DNA from: Doryteuthis pealeii
Taxonomy: Eukaryota > Mollusca > Cephalopoda > Myopsida > Loliginidae
NCBI GenBank assembly: GCA_023376005.1
Contig: CM042147.1
Coordinates: forward strand, 120,549,963 to 120,613,962
Reading direction: 5' to 3'
Length of the DNA stretch: 64,000 bases
A program made the translations under genes and the position numbers. Below, piece by piece: positions 59,650-64,000 of the stretch. Below the pieces are notes generated by a model that saw only the letters and a list, made by a program, of their open reading frames with translations, did no database searches and was not told where the DNA came from. The stretch's first letter is position 1; every line of letters starts with the position of its first letter.

Positions 59650-59910
59650 TAGTGGTTGGTGGGTTGGGTTTTACGGCATGTCAACCCCTTGAGTCATTTT
59701 ATGCCGAATACTTCTATTGGTAAAAAAAATGTTTAATGCTGACAAAGTTTTGAAATAATTTCATTTTTAATGGATAATACAATTTTGTTTAAACTCATGA
59801 TTTCTATTTAACCCATAGATGGGACTCTAACAGGTACTACCACTCTGGGTCAGAGTGGACCAGGGAGCAATGGTGATGAAGGGGTGCTCCACATTCCCCA
59901 CTAGGTAGTG
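59650..59910 (-). mobile_element. Element D fragment
   Basis: Diverged 3' part (TTTTACGGCATGTCAACC to the CACATTCCCC region). A shorter scrap lies at about 61035-61110. Confidence 0.55.
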
Positions 59911-62308
59911 GGACCAGGGAATAATGGCAATAAAGGGGTGATATCACCCCACCCCGAGTTCTCACCACCTGACACAGTTTAGTGTCATACTCAGAGCACC
60001 TTTTTGGGGAGGTGTCTTACCTGCTTTTCAGAGGCTGGTTCGAAGCCCTGTTGATAGGGGTGAACATTGTGGACGTCTCTTACCTTCCGGTACTTTATTT
60101 TTCGATTATATTATACTGGGTAAACAATTTAGAACAAAAGAAAAGTGCACCCCCCCTTAACCCATAAAAAAAAAAATTAACTAGTGACAGTATTATTGTT
60201 ATTTGGTAAATATAGAAAAGTGAGAGGTAATTATTTCGGCGAGTATACTTGCTCAATTACCTCCCCTTAAGTAATTTTTCTACATTCGATATGAAGAATA
60301 AGTACGATAAATTGATTAACCTTCCCCCATTTATTTATTAATTATTAAAGTTTCACATTTCGTGCTCAAAAATTTATTGATCCAGCTAAAATTAGATCCA
60401 TACACAAAATGTTGAATGCCCATGGAATCACCTCAGGAATGTTTGGTACTGGTGAGGGAGAGAAAGAGGAGCAGACGAAACTAAGCAATTTTTGTCCCTC
60501 GCCCCGCGGGAGTTTTGATTCCTGATGGGTACGCCCACATTAAAACGACCTCATGCATTACCATGTCACATTAGGGAAATGTTCTTTTTTTTTTTTCTTT
60601 TCAAAATTTTTTTGTCGTAATGGAGTGACAATCAAGAAATTGTTTATTTAAAAATTTCTTTTAACTCTTATGATACGTCCTCTTTATATCTTTAGAAAAA
60701 TACTTCTTGTATTTTTTGAAAAATATTTTTTTTTATAAATTTATTAAATAAATCTTTTCTTTTAACGTTAATCGGCATATTAAGAGTCTAGAAATTTTGA
60801 AAACGTTATGAAAACGATAATTAAAAAGTATGCTTGCGCTGTGAAATAATTACACCCCATTTCTCTTTTTTGTTAGAAGTTAGTTTATCCAGCCAAGTAG
60901 AAAAACCGATGAAAAAAGAAAACAATACAAAAAATTAAATAGACCTAACGATAGCTTCTGATGAAACTATCCTGATATCCGAACCATGCCAATTTAATTG
61001 TCCGTATTCATTTGTTTAACTTTTCTCACGAAGTTGTTTGTTTTGTTTTGTTTTGACGGCATATCAACCCTTTTCGGATCATTTAATGCCGACTCAGGTT
61101 TCATTACGGTGCCTGCTGTTGCTTAAGGGGTCACCCAATTAAGTATTTTCTCATAACTCTAATCGTTATCATAAAGATTAGAGTTATGGACATATCTTCA
61201 AAAGAAAGGAGTAAATATCTTATCAAACAAATCATACTTTACTAATTTTAGATTTTAAAATCAAAAATATTAAAGAGACGGTTGATTGATTGACTTTTAA
61301 AAATCATCTCCACAATTTATTGTTACAAATTAAACTTATTTTTGGCTACGTTAAATTTCAATTGACTTAACGGTGCAAAAATGTAAACATTGTTTTTTGT
61401 TCATAATTTTTATTATTTCCGTAGATTGAAATTAAAAAAAAAAAAACATCAGTTTTTTTTAATGTTTCTTCTTTCGAATGGACAAAAAATTTTCAAGATG
61501 ATATTAACCATTATGCAAGTTTCATTGTGTTAAATATAGGGGTGGGTGGGTAAATTTTACAGGGAAAATTGGTGGTACCTACAAATTACACCGGAATTTT
61601 AAGTGAAATATGATGATACTATTGAATTACAAATAAGGGCGGTGTTTCCGAATAAGCATCACCTTTTTCTTTCTTTGTTTCTTTTTAATTTCTTCTGTCC
61701 ATTACTTTTTTTTAAGCAGGTGGTATTAGAAAGCAGAAAATTACACCGGACACAAAGTCAGGGACAGTTTTAGCATGAAAGTATATTACAAAATGAACCT
61801 CTGTATGTCCAAAATTTCGTTAGGACACCCCCTTTCTTTAAAAACTTTTATTTAAAAAAAAATTATAATTGTAACTAACTTATTTTATTTATTTTCCTTA
61901 AAAACATAGCTTAAATTTACATTAAAGAAGTCAATTTGGAAGCGGGTAGGTGCTTATTCCGAAGCGCCACCCAAAGTATATTTGAGAAAACTAAAAAGAT
62001 TTAACAAGTGTCTGTAAGATTTTTTTTTATCAGACTCAAAAAATAATTGTATTCTATGTAGTTACTACTCACAATAATATTAACGGGCATAAACACCTTC
62101 ACTCCATGTGATTGTAAATGCGGCTTGCTAGAATTTTATCAAAATATGGAATGAAACAGCTTAAACCAGATCTAAATTAAGGAGCGAAGACTAACTTAAT
62201 TTGTAAACTACGGAGTAGTAGTAGTTAACTATAGCCTAAGGCTAACTAAAGTTGTTACTTAACTAGACTGATACTATTACTTTAAAAAGTATATTTCAAG
62301 AAGCAGCC

Positions 62309-62351
62309 TACTCTAACAATTAAATGCATTTCGTATTTAATTGTTAGAGTA
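62309..62351. repeat. Perfect 17-bp-arm hairpin
   Basis: 62309-62325 and 62335-62351 are complementary with a 9-base loop. Confidence 0.8.
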
Positions 62352-62692
62352 TACATATACAACAATATTCTAATAGTTTTGTTAATATTATCACTGCATG
62401 TGTTAATTTTAATAATAATAAAATAAATACAAACTGCGACAGTCTTTTTGTCTTCAATTCAATAAAATAAGTAATGATCAATTTATGACGTTCTTTTTAG
62501 CTTATTTTTAGAATTAAACCCCAAAAGTCACAAGTAGCAAAACTGAATATTTAGTAGCAGTGTGCTTTTCAAAAAATAGCCTAATTCGTTACTTACTTTA
62601 CTTGTATCTCTGGAACAAAAGAAAAACAACAAAACTAAAGAGAAGTAAAAAAGCACGTGATTACCTTTGGAACGGGAATCCGTCGCGCAAAA

Positions 62693-62757
62693 AGAACAAG
62701 GGCAGTTAACTCTTGAACGATATTTTTTATCGTTCAAGAGTTACCCGCCCTTGTTCT
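62693..62757. repeat. About 29-bp-arm hairpin
   Basis: AGAACAAGGGC ... CGATA and its complement around TTTTT, with two mismatches. Confidence 0.75.
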
Positions 62758-64000
62758 AATAAGAGATACGGCATCTTATTTACAACCAGCCGACAAACAC
62801 AACAACTAACAAATCTTTCTCCTTTTTTCTTTTTTTTTTAAACGGAAAAAAAAAAAAAAGCATAACATTTTAGCGAATTCTACTTTTAATTCGGGTCTTG
62901 ACTGGTTCCTGAAGAATATCCTCTTTTAAACAAAAAAGAAAAGAAAAGAAAAAGGACTTCTATTGGGATTTAATACAAAAAAAGGTTCATCATCAACATG
63001 CCGTCCTCTGACGAGGGTGGCGGAGTTCGAAGCACTGGGGGACAAGTTGATAGTTAGTATCTTTTCTTTTCTGCATTTTTTCCTCCTTCTTGCACCTTTC
63101 ATTTTCCACCTGCATATCATGTTTATTTTATTTTATTATTTTTTTTATCTATTAAAGCGATGTTTTCTCTTGATTGTTTTTTGTATGACGCATATCGACT
63201 CCTTTAAAACTGAAACGGCGACTGCTTGTTGTGTTTTTAAATTTCTCTTTTTCAAAATTAGATTTAACTTTGTCAAAATTTTATTTCAAAGTAAAGAAAA
63301 TTCAGTAAATTAACAAGTAATTATATCTGAAAGAGAATAACTATGCCAATAGTACATTTGTTTTGAGTTTATTATTATTATTATACCAGCGTAATATTGA
63401 AGTTAAGTACTAGATATAAAAAAAAAAAAAGAAAAAAAGAAAAACATTATAATATTCTTTGATTAGTTTTTTTTTATAAGTCAGAATATTTTATCCGGAT
63501 TTAGTTTTGAAAGAAAAGTCACCAATTTTCTATCCCGGAAAGAAAAAAACAAAACAATGAATTATTCGGAGATTGTGACGGATGTCTCTATAAATTTCGC
63601 AATACAATCCTATTTAGTATCATCCTCATCATCAGAACTATTTTCCGTTGTGTACAGTTTAATATTGTAGTTTTACTTTTAAAGATATTTTCCCTTATTT
63701 ATCTATGCACTGCACATCATTACTGCTCTTCACTGTTAGTGTTCACGTAGTAGAAAAAAAAAAAAAAAAACATACTGAGAAAATGTAAGCTTAGTTTTTT
63801 AATATTGTCAAGTGTAAAGATTTTTAAAAATTATTTTATCTTACAAATTATTAAAATCAAGTTAATAAAAATAACACCGAGGTTAACCAGGATTAAAATA
63901 TTGAAATTAAGTAAATGAATAAAAAACAGGTGTTCGCCCCGAAAAAAATTGTTGCATTTATTGTAAGTCACGTGTACCTGCTACCGTGAAAGGAATGTTT

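Larger units (their letters stand above)
59985..64000. other. AT-rich right end, no convincing gene
   Basis: Long A/T runs, three hairpins (61152-61188, 62309-62351, 62693-62757) and an element D scrap. A short ATG frame at 62998-63053 (MPSSDEGGGVRSTGGQVD), ending near a GTTAGT, might be a first exon, but nothing supports it beyond base composition. The non-coding APRT 5' exon may lie in this part. Confidence 0.4.

Overview
The window is eukaryotic: its genes are short exons with GT/AG introns, set in AT-rich, repeat-dense DNA. tRNA-derived SINEs, microsatellites and fold-back elements suit a lophotrochozoan, most likely a mollusc and possibly a cephalopod, but no sequence here settles the species.

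Three host genes can be modelled. (1) A minus-strand gene runs from an ATG at 21365 leftward to at least 506. Its N-terminus resembles the small helical (RIIa/Dpy-30-like) domain at the start of adenylate kinase 5, and an RFX-type X-box lies 50 bp upstream of the ATG, so a ciliary role is likely. (2) A complete plus-strand NEDD8 gene (27048-39291) has five coding exons, including an 18-nt microexon, and encodes 78 residues. (3) A complete minus-strand APRT (adenine phosphoribosyltransferase) coding sequence (53308-46370) has four exons and encodes 184 residues, with a further non-coding 5' exon implied. NEDD8 and APRT converge tail to tail.

Everything else is repeat-derived. 1-5 kb: fold-backs, a solo LTR and a 48-bp minisatellite. 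5.03-13.9 kb: a 3.5-kb direct duplication whose copies differ by a LINE insertion; a single N at 9983 lies at the junction. 14-27 kb: inverted-repeat elements, a disrupted mariner, a second solo LTR of the first family and a hAT-like MITE. 27-39 kb (NEDD8 introns): a 486-bp fold-back, a hammerhead-ribozyme element, a solo LTR just before exon 4 and a SINE with a 12-bp target duplication. 39-54 kb: SINEs, two homologous blocks (one carrying a 12-copy minisatellite) and a GA-rich satellite in APRT intron 2. 54-64 kb: LINE debris, SINEs and AT-rich DNA with no convincing gene.

The most interesting object is at 33738-34224. A hammerhead ribozyme motif with all core bases and three pairable stems sits downstream of a tRNA-like pol III promoter, and the block is repeated in tandem with a 368-bp period. 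This is the layout expected of a metazoan retrozyme or Sm-alpha-like element. Several inverted repeats elsewhere carry degenerate or variant copies of the same ribozyme layout and share an outer TCGGATT motif, which suggests a larger hammerhead-related family in this genome.
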